Shown piece after piece: positions 15,962 to 24,874 of a stretch of 38,274 nt of DNA. The stretch is from the IMG/VR virus record IMGVR_UViG_3300034356_002301, positions 1-38,274 of that record; one strand, 5' to 3'. The notes beneath the pieces are model-generated. The model saw only the letters and a list, made by a program, of their open reading frames with translations. It had not been told where the DNA came from and searched no databases. Made by a program: the position numbers and the translations under genes. Position 1 is the stretch's first letter. Every line of letters begins with the position of its first letter. Source of the DNA: a virus.

Positions 15962-17005
15962 TTAGATTCTACCGCCCAGCAAGGTATCTGCTGCCTCTGA
16001 ATACCAACCTGGCCCAGACAAAGAAAAAAGGCGCTCAAAATAGTTTTCGTATTGCGGTGCTATTGCGCCATACGAGTAGCGTTCAACGGCAGAGCGTCGG
16101 ATTGCGTTGCTGTCAAGTTCGGGTGCCCGGCGCACGGCTTCGCAAAACTCCCCTAGCGTGTGACACCTAAAACCTGTTTCGTTGTGTATGACAGTTTCGG
16201 TGAAAGCTCCCCAATCGGTTGTAATGGCCGGGGTGCCCGCAAGTTGGGCTTCGACTGCTACAAAACCAAACGGTTCAATGTAGAGCGTGGGCATCATTAC
16301 GGCAACTGCCTGTGACATTAGCTTGGAGCGTTCTTCCGGGCCTACCTTTCCTACCTGTGTGCCGTAGGTGGGTTTATATGGCCCGGCTCCAGCAACAATC
16401 AACTCCATGCCTAGTTTTTTAGCAGTTTGCTCTGCCACCATGATTCCCTTGCGTTCCTCGAGTCTGCCGATGTAAAGCAGGTAGTCGCCCTTACCTTTGA
16501 CCCTGGGGTGTTCGTCCGGGTCGAAGTAGGCCGGGATCACGGCGTGGTAGAAACTGCCGTCTGCGCTGTTGGTACCGCGCTGTTGTCCATAGGTGGTGTG
16601 CTGCCACGCTACGGACTCAAAGATTCGGAACGGTGCGAAGCTCCCACCGTAGCCAATGCCGAACTCTACGGGGTACATGAAGGGCAATGAGGCCATCAAA
16701 CTCTCTTGGCATATGCCTCCGATAAGCCCGAGAATATCGCCCGGCTCTGCTCTTTCTGCGATTGCTGCGGCTGCGCTCCGGTTGTATTCTTCCCAAGCCT
16801 CCGGGCTAAAGGCCGGGGGTGCTGTCTCTGGGTAGCAAGCCACATGATCGCCAAGCGAATCGTGCTGCGGATCGCCGTAGACATTTACCTCATGGCCCCG
16901 TGGCACCATCATGTCAGCGAACTTCCTCACCTTCTGCGTGAAGGCGCAAGTCGAGTTAGCCTTTGTGATTGGCTGCCCCGGTAGTGCTGGAAGGTGGAAT
17001 CTCAT
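15962..17005 (-). CDS. GT4-family glycosyltransferase (GT-B fold)
   Basis: A 347-residue protein from ATG 17005. The C-terminal half has the hallmarks of GT4 retaining transferases: DYLLYIGRLEERKG (donor-site strand and turn), the ELIVAGAGPY strand, and EPFGFVAVEAQLAGTPAI, the E(x7)E nucleotide-sugar motif with the usual AxGxP-type follow-up. The N-terminal half keeps PRGHEV and a GDILGLIGG segment typical of the acceptor domain. It would move a sugar from a nucleotide-sugar donor to an acceptor that cannot be read. It lies directly after the collagen-like fibre genes, so virion or fibre glycosylation is the best inference; host-surface alteration is the alternative. Confidence 0.85.
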   Translation of the reverse strand: MRFHLPALPGQPITKANSTCAFTQKVRKFADMMVPRGHEVNVYGDPQHDSLGDHVACYPETAPPAFSPEAWEEYNRSAAAAIAERAEPGDILGLIGGICQESLMASLPFMYPVEFGIGYGGSFAPFRIFESVAWQHTTYGQQRGTNSADGSFYHAVIPAYFDPDEHPRVKGKGDYLLYIGRLEERKGIMVAEQTAKKLGMELIVAGAGPYKPTYGTQVGKVGPEERSKLMSQAVAVMMPTLYIEPFGFVAVEAQLAGTPAITTDWGAFTETVIHNETGFRCHTLGEFCEAVRRAPELDSNAIRRSAVERYSYGAIAPQYENYFERLFSLSGPGWYSEAADTLLGGRI

Positions 17006-17035
17006 GATTGGATGATCCTTTACGAGGTTCCGAAC

Positions 17036-19543
17036 CTAGATGACGATGCTCTTCTGGAACCTACGCCGGAATGTCTGCGTAGCTGTAGTGTTCTGGCCGT
17101 GACAAGTTATTTGAATTGTCGGAGTGCCTGTCAAGTCATTTGTTGTCAAAGCATAAATCGCTCCTGATGTAGTCGTGGCGATAGCCTGTCTCGCATTTGC
17201 GGCAGTAGGAGCGTAGCGATTGATACTCATCTGCAAATAGGCGCTGCCTGAAGAATGAGTGACAATGGCGGCAGATATTTCCACAATCGAAAAGTTTGTG
17301 GCTGAGTTTGTGAGAGTCGCGCCATCGGTGTGGGTCAGGTAAGTGACTCCATCAACTACGAGGGTGAATACATAAGTCCTTGCGGCCCCAGAGTTGTTTA
17401 TCAGGTATCCCTTTACTTCTGTTTCGATTGCCTTCCCTGAAGCTAAAGCAGTATTCGGTATAAAAGTGGCAATCGTCTGGGCGGAAGTAGAGTTTACCGA
17501 TATCGAAGTATCTGAGAGGTTGGTCGCATCTACAATAGGACCAGTTGCTCCCGTTGCTCCGGTGCTACCTGCCGGGCCGCTTGGTCCCGATGGACCGCTA
17601 GGACCAGAAGGACCGCCGCCTGCCGCTACCCATTCAAGATTCCAGTCATCGGCATCAACCTTTGCCAGAACCTCGCCTGTGCTGCCGCCCGGAGGAACGG
17701 GGAAGGCAATAAAGGATATGCCCGAATCAACCCAATCAGTACCGTCATAGGTCCAAATATCAAAGAGTGGTGAGCCGTCAATCTCGATGTAGTAATCACC
17801 GGATGAGCCGGGATCAGTCGGGGGTCCGTAGTCAAAGGTAAGTGTGCCGCTGCCCCCCGCAGGACCGGATGGGCCGCTGGGTCCGGTGGCTCCTGCCGTA
17901 CCCGGTGTTCCGCTTGCTCCCGCCGCTCCGGTAGCCCCGGTTACTCCTGTCGGTCCCGTTGCGCCTGTAAGTCCTGTGGGTCCGCTCGGTCCCGTGGCTC
18001 CTGCGATGCCCGCTGGTCCCGATGGTCCGCTTGGACCCGCTGCGCCAGTCACACCAGTTGGTCCTGTAGCTCCGGCTGGTCCGGTTGCGCCTGTAACTCC
18101 TGTGGGTCCGGTGGCACCATCTGCGCCTGCTGCCCCGGTTACGCCAGATGGTCCTGTCGCCCCGGTAAGTCCTGTGGGTCCGCTAGGGCCGGTTGCGCCG
18201 GTTGTGCCTGCGGCTCCGCTTGGCCCGGTTGCTCCCGTTGCTCCGGTGCTACCTGCCGGGCCGCTTGGTCCCGATGGACCGCTAGGGCCAGAAGCACCGC
18301 CGCCTGCCGCCACCCATTCAAGATTCCAGTCAGAGGCATCAACCTTTGCCAGAACTTCGCCTGTGCTGCCGCCTGCCGGGACAGGGTAGGTCAAAAGGCT
18401 AACGCCGCTTGCGGTCCAATCCGTACCGTCGTAAGCCCATATTTCCCAGATTACGGGTGTGCTATCTAGCTCTACATAAACTGAGCCGCTGCTGGGTGAA
18501 TAGGTCGGCGTTCCGTTGCCGAACACAATGTCTCCCGCTTCACCTTCGGGTCCAGAAGGACCGGATGGGCCGGAGGGTCCGGTAGCTCCGGTTACTCCAG
18601 AAGGCCCGGTGGCTCCTGTGGCTCCTGCCGTACCCGGTGTTCCGCTTGCTCCTGGTGTCCCGCTCGCCCCCGTTGCTCCGGTTACTCCGGTTGGCCCGGT
18701 CGGGCCGGGAACCGTTGAGGCAGCGCCGCTTGGCCCGGTGGCTCCTGCGGGACCGCTCGGCCCCGTTGGTCCTGGCACGGTTGAAGCCGCACCAGTAGGG
18801 CCAGTTGCGCCTGCGGGTCCGGTTGATCCGACATTTCCAGAGGGCAAAAAGTCCACTGAAAGAAAGCCCGGCGAAACACCAGGAATGTCACCTGAGATGT
18901 AGTCAACGCCGATTTTGTAGTAGCCCGTTGCTGCGGTAACGCTTGTAACCGCCAGAACCATTGTTGCTGAGCTTGTAGCGGTTTGGATAAGAAGGTTGCC
19001 CTTTATTGCGCTGGTTGAATCATCCCAGGTGTCATACCATGCGGTTTGACTAGTGGTATTGAGGTCTTGGTTGTCAATGAATACCTGAGTCACCGAAGCA
19101 GCCGTTGAGTTATTGAGCTTTAGGTTGCCTGCGCCGGGGTCAGAATCAGCCGTTGTGCTGTTGAAGGTGTACCTAAGCCCACCGCGAGCGCCAGAAGGAC
19201 CGGATGAACCGCTCGGGCCGGTGGCTCCTGCGGGTCCAGAAGGCCCGGTGGGACCAGAAGGCCCGGTGGCTCCGGTGGCTCCGGTAGGTCCGGTTACGCC
19301 AGTGGCTCCTGCTAAACCGCTAGGGCCAATAATTCCGCTGGGGCCGGTCGCTCCAGTGACTCCTGTTGGGCCGGTGGGACCAGCAAGCCCGCCGTATGGA
19401 AGTGAGTTCCAAGCAGTTGCACCGTCACCAACCTTGAACTTGTCAGTGTCGGTTTCTAGCGCCATTTCACGCTCTGCCAAAATAGGGTTATTGGCAATCC
19501 AATTGGCTGCCGTGTCGCCTCTAAGTTGGATTCGTACCGCCAT
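17036..19543 (-). CDS. large collagen-like tail fibre
   Basis: An 835-residue protein whose ATG 19543 overlaps the upstream stop as TGATG. Residues 1-50 ([25 protein letters not shown]..., [17 protein letters not shown]) match the N-terminal attachment module seen in phage receptor-binding proteins. Several collagen-like Gly-X-Y blocks follow (GPTGPTG, GATGPSG), broken by a globular insert (about 120-240) and two related modules of about 70 residues containing YDGTDW and [11 protein letters not shown]. The last 160 residues form a beta-rich knob ending in [12 protein letters not shown]. Gly-X-Y blocks form trimeric stalks, so this is probably the main host-binding fibre. Internal DNA duplication is described separately. 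Confidence 0.85.
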   Translation of the reverse strand: MAVRIQLRGDTAANWIANNPILAEREMALETDTDKFKVGDGATAWNSLPYGGLAGPTGPTGVTGATGPSGIIGPSGLAGATGVTGPTGATGATGPSGPTGPSGPAGATGPSGSSGPSGARGGLRYTFNSTTADSDPGAGNLKLNNSTAASVTQVFIDNQDLNTTSQTAWYDTWDDSTSAIKGNLLIQTATSSATMVLAVTSVTAATGYYKIGVDYISGDIPGVSPGFLSVDFLPSGNVGSTGPAGATGPTGAASTVPGPTGPSGPAGATGPSGAASTVPGPTGPTGVTGATGASGTPGASGTPGTAGATGATGPSGVTGATGPSGPSGPSGPEGEAGDIVFGNGTPTYSPSSGSVYVELDSTPVIWEIWAYDGTDWTASGVSLLTYPVPAGGSTGEVLAKVDASDWNLEWVAAGGGASGPSGPSGPSGPAGSTGATGATGPSGAAGTTGATGPSGPTGLTGATGPSGVTGAAGADGATGPTGVTGATGPAGATGPTGVTGAAGPSGPSGPAGIAGATGPSGPTGLTGATGPTGVTGATGAAGASGTPGTAGATGPSGPSGPAGGSGTLTFDYGPPTDPGSSGDYYIEIDGSPLFDIWTYDGTDWVDSGISFIAFPVPPGGSTGEVLAKVDADDWNLEWVAAGGGPSGPSGPSGPSGPAGSTGATGATGPIVDATNLSDTSISVNSTSAQTIATFIPNTALASGKAIETEVKGYLINNSGAARTYVFTLVVDGVTYLTHTDGATLTNSATNFSIVEISAAIVTHSSGSAYLQMSINRYAPTAANARQAIATTTSGAIYALTTNDLTGTPTIQITCHGQNTTATQTFRRRFQKSIVI
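17544..17689 (-). repeat. 146-base direct repeat, copy 1 (fibre gene)
   Basis: This stretch matches 18228-18373 at about 140 of 146 positions by hand alignment, offset by 684 bases (228 codons, so in frame). It covers the end of a collagen block and the conserved [11 protein letters not shown]...EWVAAGGG linker. The collagen parts alone would give loose similarity, but near-identity through the non-collagen linker points to a recent duplication or gene conversion inside the fibre gene. Confidence 0.8.
18228..18373 (-). repeat. 146-base direct repeat, copy 2 (fibre gene)
   Basis: Second copy of the repeat at 17544-17689. The six differences I see are mostly third-position or single-residue changes (for example Ala/Asp and Ser/Asp swaps near the linker). 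Repeats of this length allow loss or gain of whole 228-codon fibre segments by recombination, a known route for changing fibre length and specificity. Confidence 0.8.
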
Positions 19544-19782
19544 CAGCCAATTCCTCCGTTGATACCACCGTCAAACAAAATAGAGGTTGAAGTGCCTCCG
19601 TCTACATTGACAAAACTTGCTCCGGTGGCTCCGGTGGCTCCGGTGGCTCCTGCGGGTCCGCTTGGCCCCGTAGCACCAGTAGCTCCGGTTGGCCCGCCAG
19701 CCGGTCCAGTGGGACCAGGTGCCCCGATAAGCACCTTTTCCCACGCGCTCGTAACGGGATTGTATTGCTTTATAACCGTCAT
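19543..19782 (-). CDS. small collagen-like fibre protein
   Basis: A 79-residue protein. ATG 19782 overlaps the previous stop as ATGA; the longer frame from 19851 would overlap the neighbour deeply. The first 20 residues ([20 protein letters not shown]) form a short strand-rich head, then about 35 residues of Gly-X-Y sequence (GPTGPAGG..., [10 protein letters not shown]), then a Gly-rich tail. It is a minor or linker fibre lying between two larger collagen-like fibres, and may join them into one appendage. Confidence 0.72.
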   Translation of the reverse strand: MTVIKQYNPVTSAWEKVLIGAPGPTGPAGGPTGATGATGPSGPAGATGATGATGASFVNVDGGTSTSILFDGGINGGIG

Positions 19783-20525
19783 GTGAGTTTGACCGCTTTT
19801 TGCGTTTTGCGCGTGAAGGTCTGAGTGGCTGTTGTATTTTGACCGTGACAATAAAGTGCCAACGATCCTCCATCCGTAAAATCGTTTGCCGTGTTATTCC
19901 AAATCTGACCGCTGGCAGTAGTTGTCATATCTTGGCGAGTGTTAGCAGTAGACGGACTTGAGCGATTTAGGGTCATTTGAATGTGACTATCAAATTGATC
20001 GTAGACGGCTACAACAATTTTTACATCTACAACCGAGGATGTAGCCGAGTTTGTAAGAGCGGCACCTTCTGTGTAAGTCAAATAAGTTGTGCCATCAAAT
20101 TGAACTGTCCAAACATAGGTTCTACTCGCACCTGAATCATTCTTAAGCAAACCTCGCACATCAAGTTCAAACATTGTGTTGGCTGCTAGGTTCGAAGTTG
20201 GGGCAGCAAGTGCGACTAACACAGGCGTTGTTGAGTTCACATTGTAAGAAGTGCTTGTAACTAGGGCATCGTCAAAACCTGCGCCCGTTGGACCGGAGGG
20301 ACCGGATGGACCGGATGGGCCTATACCAACATCCCCTGCCTCTGTGGTGTCAGCCCAAAGGCTATCTGTATCGTCTGGAGGCGTGTCGGAAATGATAATG
20401 CCCGGATCGCCCTCTGGCCCGGTAGGTCCGGTTGGCCCGGTAACGGCAACCTCAACTTTTTTGTCTAAGTATTCAAAGTTGAGCGTCGAAGCCCGGTCTG
20501 GGACTGTTCGATGCGGTAACTCCAT
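19779..20525 (-). CDS. tail fibre with short collagen stalks and knob related to the large fibre
   Basis: A 248-residue protein. Its start overlaps the upstream stop as TAATG. Two short Gly-X-Y stalks (VTGPTGPTGPEGDPG and [15 protein letters not shown]) flank a link with DTPPDDTDSLWADTT. The last 155 residues form a beta-rich knob clearly related to the knob of the large fibre: both share NSGA/SRTYV-type strands, a TYLT-H/Y-T-x-GAxLTNSAT segment and the exact [12 protein letters not shown] end. The paralogous knobs may trimerise alike or bind different receptors. Confidence 0.8.
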   Translation of the reverse strand: MELPHRTVPDRASTLNFEYLDKKVEVAVTGPTGPTGPEGDPGIIISDTPPDDTDSLWADTTEAGDVGIGPSGPSGPSGPTGAGFDDALVTSTSYNVNSTTPVLVALAAPTSNLAANTMFELDVRGLLKNDSGASRTYVWTVQFDGTTYLTYTEGAALTNSATSSVVDVKIVVAVYDQFDSHIQMTLNRSSPSTANTRQDMTTTASGQIWNNTANDFTDGGSLALYCHGQNTTATQTFTRKTQKAVKLT

Positions 20526-21133
20526 TAGGTAGCCGCAATACCAAAGACATATACATTGCCTACAAACGATGAGGTTACAACCGTAGCTGACAAAGTAATT
20601 GTGGTTGTAGATGTTACGACAACCATAGCTACTTGAACTCCTGCCGCATACTTATCGCCAGCCTCGCCAGTCAATCGTTCAAGATTTGTAAAAGCCGATG
20701 TTGGCTGCGTAACTGTGGCTGCCCCCCCAGAACTACCAATAGAAAAACTGTGTGCTTGTCCGTTCGTGGTTCCTTGCCCTATGACAAGGTAGGTGCCTGG
20801 GGGTACATTTGAAACGCTTCCCGAAACTTGAGGGCTGCCACTAGATGTGATTACCGTTCCGCGATTTGACTCAAAAACAAACTTGACACTTCCGCTAAGC
20901 ACAGAAAGGGCTGCCATTTTTGCGGCAGTTACCGCTCCGTCAGCAATTTTGCCCGTAGGAACAGAAGTATTTGCTAATTTCGATCCAACGATTCCTGCGT
21001 TATCGGCAATGTTTGCGTTATCCAAACCGCCGTTTATCGCGTCACGGATTGTGCCAATCGCAGAAGCAATCTTGGGATCTTCTGTGTCGTTTGGCTTTCC
21101 TACGACTGGAACTTGCGGGTCAATTGTTGCCAT
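20525..21133 (-). CDS. tail/fibre protein with beta-rich head domain
   Basis: A 202-residue protein from ATG 21133. Residues about 30-72 have the repeated IADNAGIVGSKLANTSVPTGKI pattern, followed by ADGAVTAAKMA, seen at the shaft start of many phage fibre proteins. The remaining 120 residues are beta-rich with Ser/Thr/Val strands (FVFESNRGTVI, GTYLVIGQGTT, STTTITLSATVV), like a small head domain. It has no collagen segment. It leads the fibre cluster and probably joins the other fibres to the tail hub. Confidence 0.7.
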   Translation of the reverse strand: MATIDPQVPVVGKPNDTEDPKIASAIGTIRDAINGGLDNANIADNAGIVGSKLANTSVPTGKIADGAVTAAKMAALSVLSGSVKFVFESNRGTVITSSGSPQVSGSVSNVPPGTYLVIGQGTTNGQAHSFSIGSSGGAATVTQPTSAFTNLERLTGEAGDKYAAGVQVAMVVVTSTTTITLSATVVTSSFVGNVYVFGIAAT

Positions 21134-21146
21134 TGTCTAATCCTAC

Positions 21147-22925
21147 CTAGTCTGATCGTGGTCGCAGGAAACCCGCTATTGAGTAGATTTCCATTGTGTT
21201 TGCGTTTATTTCTTCGTCGTAAATGCGAAGCGACCAGGCTCGGCCCCAGCCATCAGTCGGGGTGTAGTAACGCTTTTGAGTAATAGTCGGCGTGGCTCCA
21301 AAGGTGCCCTCGTCGCCAAAGTCTGTGCCAGAGTCGCCAAAATCGCCGCCAGTTGAAGCGCCAGATTCCCAAGGTATCCAGTCTAGGCGTTGGCGGGTGT
21401 CGCCAAAAGTGGTGCCTGCGTCTAGTTCCCAATAACCCACGCCATCAATGCGGTACTGGCTGATTCGTTTGTTCAACTGTGGAGCGCCCCAAGTCCAGTA
21501 CGGACCTTCCCAATACGACTGATACGGCAAGGCGTTGTCTGTGTAGACATTTTTGACAAGCATTTGATCCATGCCCGCGATCTGGGGAACCGCACCGTAC
21601 AGCTTAGCGCCGCTGCCCAAGTCAAGTATTGCGTAGTCGGCTGCGGCTAGTGAATGAATCCACCACGCCCCGGTATCAAGTTGGTATTGAAGCGTGACCG
21701 TGTTTTTGTTGTCAGCGTATGGGATTGACAACCAATACGAGTCCTGAAAATAAACACCTACTGACCGTTTGTAAGCGATTGGTTGAGTTTCCGAAATGGT
21801 GGCAAGCAGCGGCTTGATCTTGTCCGATACCACGCGAATGTTGCTGCCGTCAGTAATACATACGCCCAAGTCCTCTGAAAGAAACAAGGTACCCTGGGTT
21901 GTCTCCACAATAGAGCGATGTGAAGAACATCCAATGCTCGAGGACAAAGTGCGGTAAATCCCAGAAGCGCCGTCTGAAATGACATAGGACTTGCGTTCTT
22001 TGAATACAATTACATACGGGCCTACTGTGCCAAGCCCGGTTGTTACTTGCCCATCATCCGGGTCTATATCGTCAATGAGGTCGGTATCCCAATTACAGGG
22101 GTCAGGTAGCGGTGTGGAATCGTCGTTGATTCCTGTTTTCCAAATGCGGCCCGGATAATCGGGGTCGCCGGTAGCCCACATGCGATCTTGAGCGTAGATC
22201 AAATAGGGAGTGCCATCGGGCACTTCACCCTGTGACGCATCGGCTTCCCAATCCTCCGTAGTCGCAGAAACCCCGTCCCAATACTGCGGGGTGTTTACGC
22301 CGTTCATGCCGTAATACGGTCCTTGGTCTGGGCTTTCGTCTGTAGCAAGTGGTCCCTGTACCCATTCCCACGGTTTGTTAGCGGCTTGATTGCTTTTCAG
22401 CGTTGTAGTGGTGCCGCCCGTAGTAATCTTGACTATCGAATCCGTTGCGGCCCCGGGGCTGACCGGGCCAACCCCGATGAATCCTTGAAAGGCTCCTGTC
22501 GTAGCGAACAGGGTGTGGGCACTCAGGATCGCGCCGTCAAGTGCCGTAACCATTGCCCCGTCGTTATGCGCCGCTGCGGTCGTACTCAGGGATGCCCGGG
22601 TACAGCCCGCAAAGGTGGTTGAGGTCTTGCTTGCGTATTGAATCTTCTCGTTGTCAATCAGTATGTAGCCGGAGGCCGCTGCGCCGGTAGTGCTAGTGAC
22701 TGTGATCGTGGTAACAGCGGCGTTGATCGCGCCGTTGAGGGTAGTGTTGATATTCCCGTATGTTCCGGTGCGGGTACTACCGTTGCGCTTGTTTAGAGCG
22801 CCTGTGCGGTTCGCGTATACATTGCGGCAATCCTGGCATTGGTTGTCCTCGAGCAAATATGGCCCGGCTTCAAGATTGAGTCCACCTGAGAAATCGGTGT
22901 ATAGGACCGGGTTGCCGGTAGCCAT
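21147..22925 (-). CDS. tail protein, podovirus stabilisation-type
   Basis: A 592-residue protein whose ATG 22925 directly follows the TAG of the adaptor gene. The N-terminus (LYTDFSGGLNLEAGPYLLEDNQCQDCRNV) is the signature of a large family of podovirus tail or head-stabilisation proteins, where FSGGLN, a short spacer, then NQ..D..N are conserved. The rest is beta-rich with many short WxxG/YxWD-type blades (EDWEADA, WATGDPDYPGRIWKT), suggesting a propeller. In relatives it closes the portal channel or forms the tail tube. The place after the adaptor fits that role. Confidence 0.72.
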   Translation of the reverse strand: MATGNPVLYTDFSGGLNLEAGPYLLEDNQCQDCRNVYANRTGALNKRNGSTRTGTYGNINTTLNGAINAAVTTITVTSTTGAAASGYILIDNEKIQYASKTSTTFAGCTRASLSTTAAAHNDGAMVTALDGAILSAHTLFATTGAFQGFIGVGPVSPGAATDSIVKITTGGTTTTLKSNQAANKPWEWVQGPLATDESPDQGPYYGMNGVNTPQYWDGVSATTEDWEADASQGEVPDGTPYLIYAQDRMWATGDPDYPGRIWKTGINDDSTPLPDPCNWDTDLIDDIDPDDGQVTTGLGTVGPYVIVFKERKSYVISDGASGIYRTLSSSIGCSSHRSIVETTQGTLFLSEDLGVCITDGSNIRVVSDKIKPLLATISETQPIAYKRSVGVYFQDSYWLSIPYADNKNTVTLQYQLDTGAWWIHSLAAADYAILDLGSGAKLYGAVPQIAGMDQMLVKNVYTDNALPYQSYWEGPYWTWGAPQLNKRISQYRIDGVGYWELDAGTTFGDTRQRLDWIPWESGASTGGDFGDSGTDFGDEGTFGATPTITQKRYYTPTDGWGRAWSLRIYDEEINANTMEIYSIAGFLRPRSD

Positions 22926-23576
22926 CTAAAGCACCCAGGAAGTCGGAGCCAGTGGGTCAATACGATTGTCGCCTACCCTTTTGGCTTGCGTGTAATCATC
23001 AGAGTCGTATTGAACCTCGCCACGGCACTTCATAATGTCCTCGTCAAAGCGGCCCTTGTGGTACATGGCTGAGTTGTAGTCGTTCTCGCGCTCGTAGCAA
23101 TGCCAGAGGGCGTAGGAAACGAGCAGGTGGTGATAGGTGCCCGGGATCTGGGGAGTGTCGCCCGCATTGGCAAGCGTGGCTGGCTTGGCGTAGTAACGAA
23201 GCCTGAGTGTGTAAACAGTGTCCGGCGTGGGCCAAAGGTTGATTTCGTCATTGGTGATCGCATAGTGGGTAGGTATTCCACTACTAAACGGCAGCGCGTC
23301 TAGGTCGCCTTGGGAAACTTCTTGAAGCGGGTAGGAATCCGTTGCCGTGCGGGTATACATGAGAGAGTAAACCCGCATGAAATTCTCGGGCAAATCGTAG
23401 GCAGCATCGTTGTTGGCCGTAATGATCTCCTGAGAGGAAAACAGTTCGCGGAAATCAGTCTGAGCGGCAACATACGCCTGCCCCTGGTTGAGCCGCGCCT
23501 GCACATAGTTTGTGTATTGCACAGGGGAGAACTGGTGGCTCAGTACCTCGTCTGTAAGTTCGGAAAAAGTTGGCAC
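22926..23576 (-). CDS. head-to-tail adaptor (connector) protein
   Basis: A 216-residue protein from GTG 23576, with AGGGGA close upstream. The N-terminal helices (SELTDEVLSHQFSPVQYTNYVQARLNQGQAYVA) lead to the family pattern YDLPENFMRVYSL and YPLQEVSQGDLDAL, then GIPTHYAI-x-NDEINLWPTPDTVYTLRLRYYAKP. This is the usual sequence of phage adaptor proteins that dock under the portal as a ring. The C-terminal part is helical (HHLLVSYALWHCYEREND). It lies between the capsid gene block and the tail genes, as expected. Confidence 0.78.
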   Translation of the reverse strand: MPTFSELTDEVLSHQFSPVQYTNYVQARLNQGQAYVAAQTDFRELFSSQEIITANNDAAYDLPENFMRVYSLMYTRTATDSYPLQEVSQGDLDALPFSSGIPTHYAITNDEINLWPTPDTVYTLRLRYYAKPATLANAGDTPQIPGTYHHLLVSYALWHCYERENDYNSAMYHKGRFDEDIMKCRGEVQYDSDDYTQAKRVGDNRIDPLAPTSWVL

Positions 23577-23588
23577 TCCCCTATGGTA

Positions 23589-24308
23589 CTAGGCAGCCTT
23601 GGAGATTACCGACGCGGCAGGTTCGTCTGGCACCATGCGTTCCAGGGTATCCGCCATTTCGGGGATGCGGTTCTTGTACGGCTTGGAGTCTTTCCACATC
23701 GAGTAAACTTTATCGTCCTTGCGGTCCATATGGCCGCAAAGGATTGAGCCGTTACAAAACACCTTGCCGCCTGCCTCATACAGCTTGCGGAAAAAATGAA
23801 GATCCTCGCCTTCCTTCTCGCTGTTCATGCCGTCCGAGGACTCTACGAAAGCGAAGTAAGGTTCCTCGATCTTGTCAAAGGCTGATACGCGGATTACACA
23901 GCATCCCAGCCCGGCTCCCCAAACAGGGAAGGTTTCACCCATTTTCCAATCCCAATAAGGCCCGGAAACATCTTCTGGCTTGCCTCCAAAAATCAGCGGC
24001 TCGGGCGGGATGGTTTTCGTACAGTAAACCCCCGTAATCGCGTCCCAATCGTCATTTTGCTCCATTTGATAGAGCATCAGTTTCATGGCGCTGTCAGGAA
24101 TCAACACATCATCGTCAATGAAAACGAGGTATTTACAGTCGCGCTCTTTGGCGGCAATGGCACAGTTGTTGCGGGCTGTGGCAATCGGCACCTTGATTGG
24201 GACAATCGTGTTGCGCTCCCCCGATACCGGCCATTGAAGTTGTGAATACATGATGGCCCATGCGATATGAACCGGGCCGTTTGAGGGAATTGCTACAGCG
24301 TATTTCAC
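23589..24308 (-). CDS. GT2-like glycosyltransferase (GT-A fold)
   Basis: A 239-residue protein from GTG 24308, overlapping the upstream stop as GTGA. The N-terminal strand AVAIPSNGPVH, the conserved PIATARNNCA helix and LVFIDDDVLIP (D65-D67, the metal/UDP-sugar DxD site) define a GT-A enzyme. Later come WGAGLGCCVIR (acceptor loop) and GEDLHFFRKL (ED plus catalytic-base-type motif). It lies among structural genes between the capsid block and the adaptor, so a virion protein or the nearby collagen-like fibres are possible targets. Substrate and sugar unknown. Confidence 0.83.
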   Translation of the reverse strand: MKYAVAIPSNGPVHIAWAIMYSQLQWPVSGERNTIVPIKVPIATARNNCAIAAKERDCKYLVFIDDDVLIPDSAMKLMLYQMEQNDDWDAITGVYCTKTIPPEPLIFGGKPEDVSGPYWDWKMGETFPVWGAGLGCCVIRVSAFDKIEEPYFAFVESSDGMNSEKEGEDLHFFRKLYEAGGKVFCNGSILCGHMDRKDDKVYSMWKDSKPYKNRIPEMADTLERMVPDEPAASVISKAA

Positions 24309-24781
24309 TCAGAGTCTTTCTTGTCGGGAATGTCCTTGCTGATTACAGCCGTGTCCTGGTTGTAGCCAAGATCCCTACGAATAGCAAAAGCCAGTTTTTC
24401 TGCGTTTTCACCGATCTTTTGCGAAAACTCCCAATCGCGGGCTGCTTCTGCCAACTCATGCTGTTTTTCCAGTTCGTCAGCGTAGGAGTAGTCGGGCTGC
24501 TGATTGAGCCAGTTGATCCGCTCGAGGTCGCGCACAATGCGTCCGTCAAGTTCCTGATAGGTAGCAACCATGTAGCCGCTGCCCGCTTCTTGATTGTGTT
24601 CGCGGGCGTAAACGACATAGTATTGCCCGACTTCTGAGTACCGCAGGTGAAGCCGCTCGTCAATCTCTTGAAGGCGCTGTGCGATTCCCCCCGCATCCTG
24701 GGTGATTAGGTGCATCTTCCCGTCACGGCCAGACTTGATTTGTTCAATCGAAGCCGGTTCTATTTCACCAGTCCACTCCAT
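24305..24781 (-). CDS. conserved-type phage protein, unknown function
   Basis: A 158-residue protein from ATG 24781; the upstream extension to 24814 would start in the terminator tail. The N-terminus has short strands (EWTGEIEPASIEQIKSGRDGKMHLI). The middle is a long charged helix region (QRLQEIDERLHLRYSEVG, ELEKQHELAEAARDWEFSQ) and the C-terminus is acidic. It is the first gene after the capsid terminator and ends coupled to the GT2 enzyme. It might be a head-completion protein or a partner of the transferase; neither is shown by motif. Confidence 0.6.
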   Translation of the reverse strand: MEWTGEIEPASIEQIKSGRDGKMHLITQDAGGIAQRLQEIDERLHLRYSEVGQYYVVYAREHNQEAGSGYMVATYQELDGRIVRDLERINWLNQQPDYSYADELEKQHELAEAARDWEFSQKIGENAEKLAFAIRRDLGYNQDTAVISKDIPDKKDSE

Positions 24782-24812
24782 TACGACTGCCAGCCTACCA
24801 CATCGTTCTGTC

Positions 24813-24852
24813 AAACGAAAACGAGGGGCCGGGCTAAATACCCGACCCCTCG
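24813..24852 (-). terminator. intrinsic terminator after the capsid gene
   Basis: A 12-base stem (24822-24833 with 24841-24852, one mismatch, very GC-rich, 7-base loop) is followed on the minus strand by TTTTCGTTT. This is a clear Rho-independent terminator just after the major capsid protein stop at 24875. It would reduce transcription of the tail genes relative to capsid and scaffold. A TTGACA word follows at once (24809-24814), but no good -10 stands at the right distance, so I cannot claim a restart promoter. Confidence 0.85.
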
Positions 24853-24874
24853 CTGTTCGTCGTGGTGCCTGTGA

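Noticed and set aside
17394-19786. Long rightward Pro/Ala/Val-rich frames such as 17844-18389, 18516-18902 and 19113-19562
   Set aside because: They are the antisense reading of Gly-X-Y collagen codons; Gly-Pro-Thr/Ser repeats read backwards give Pro-Val-Ala patterns. No start signals and no operon logic.
24780-24814. Promoter restart after the capsid terminator (TTGACA at 24809-24814)
   Set aside because: No acceptable -10 at 16-18 bases; kept only as a remark.
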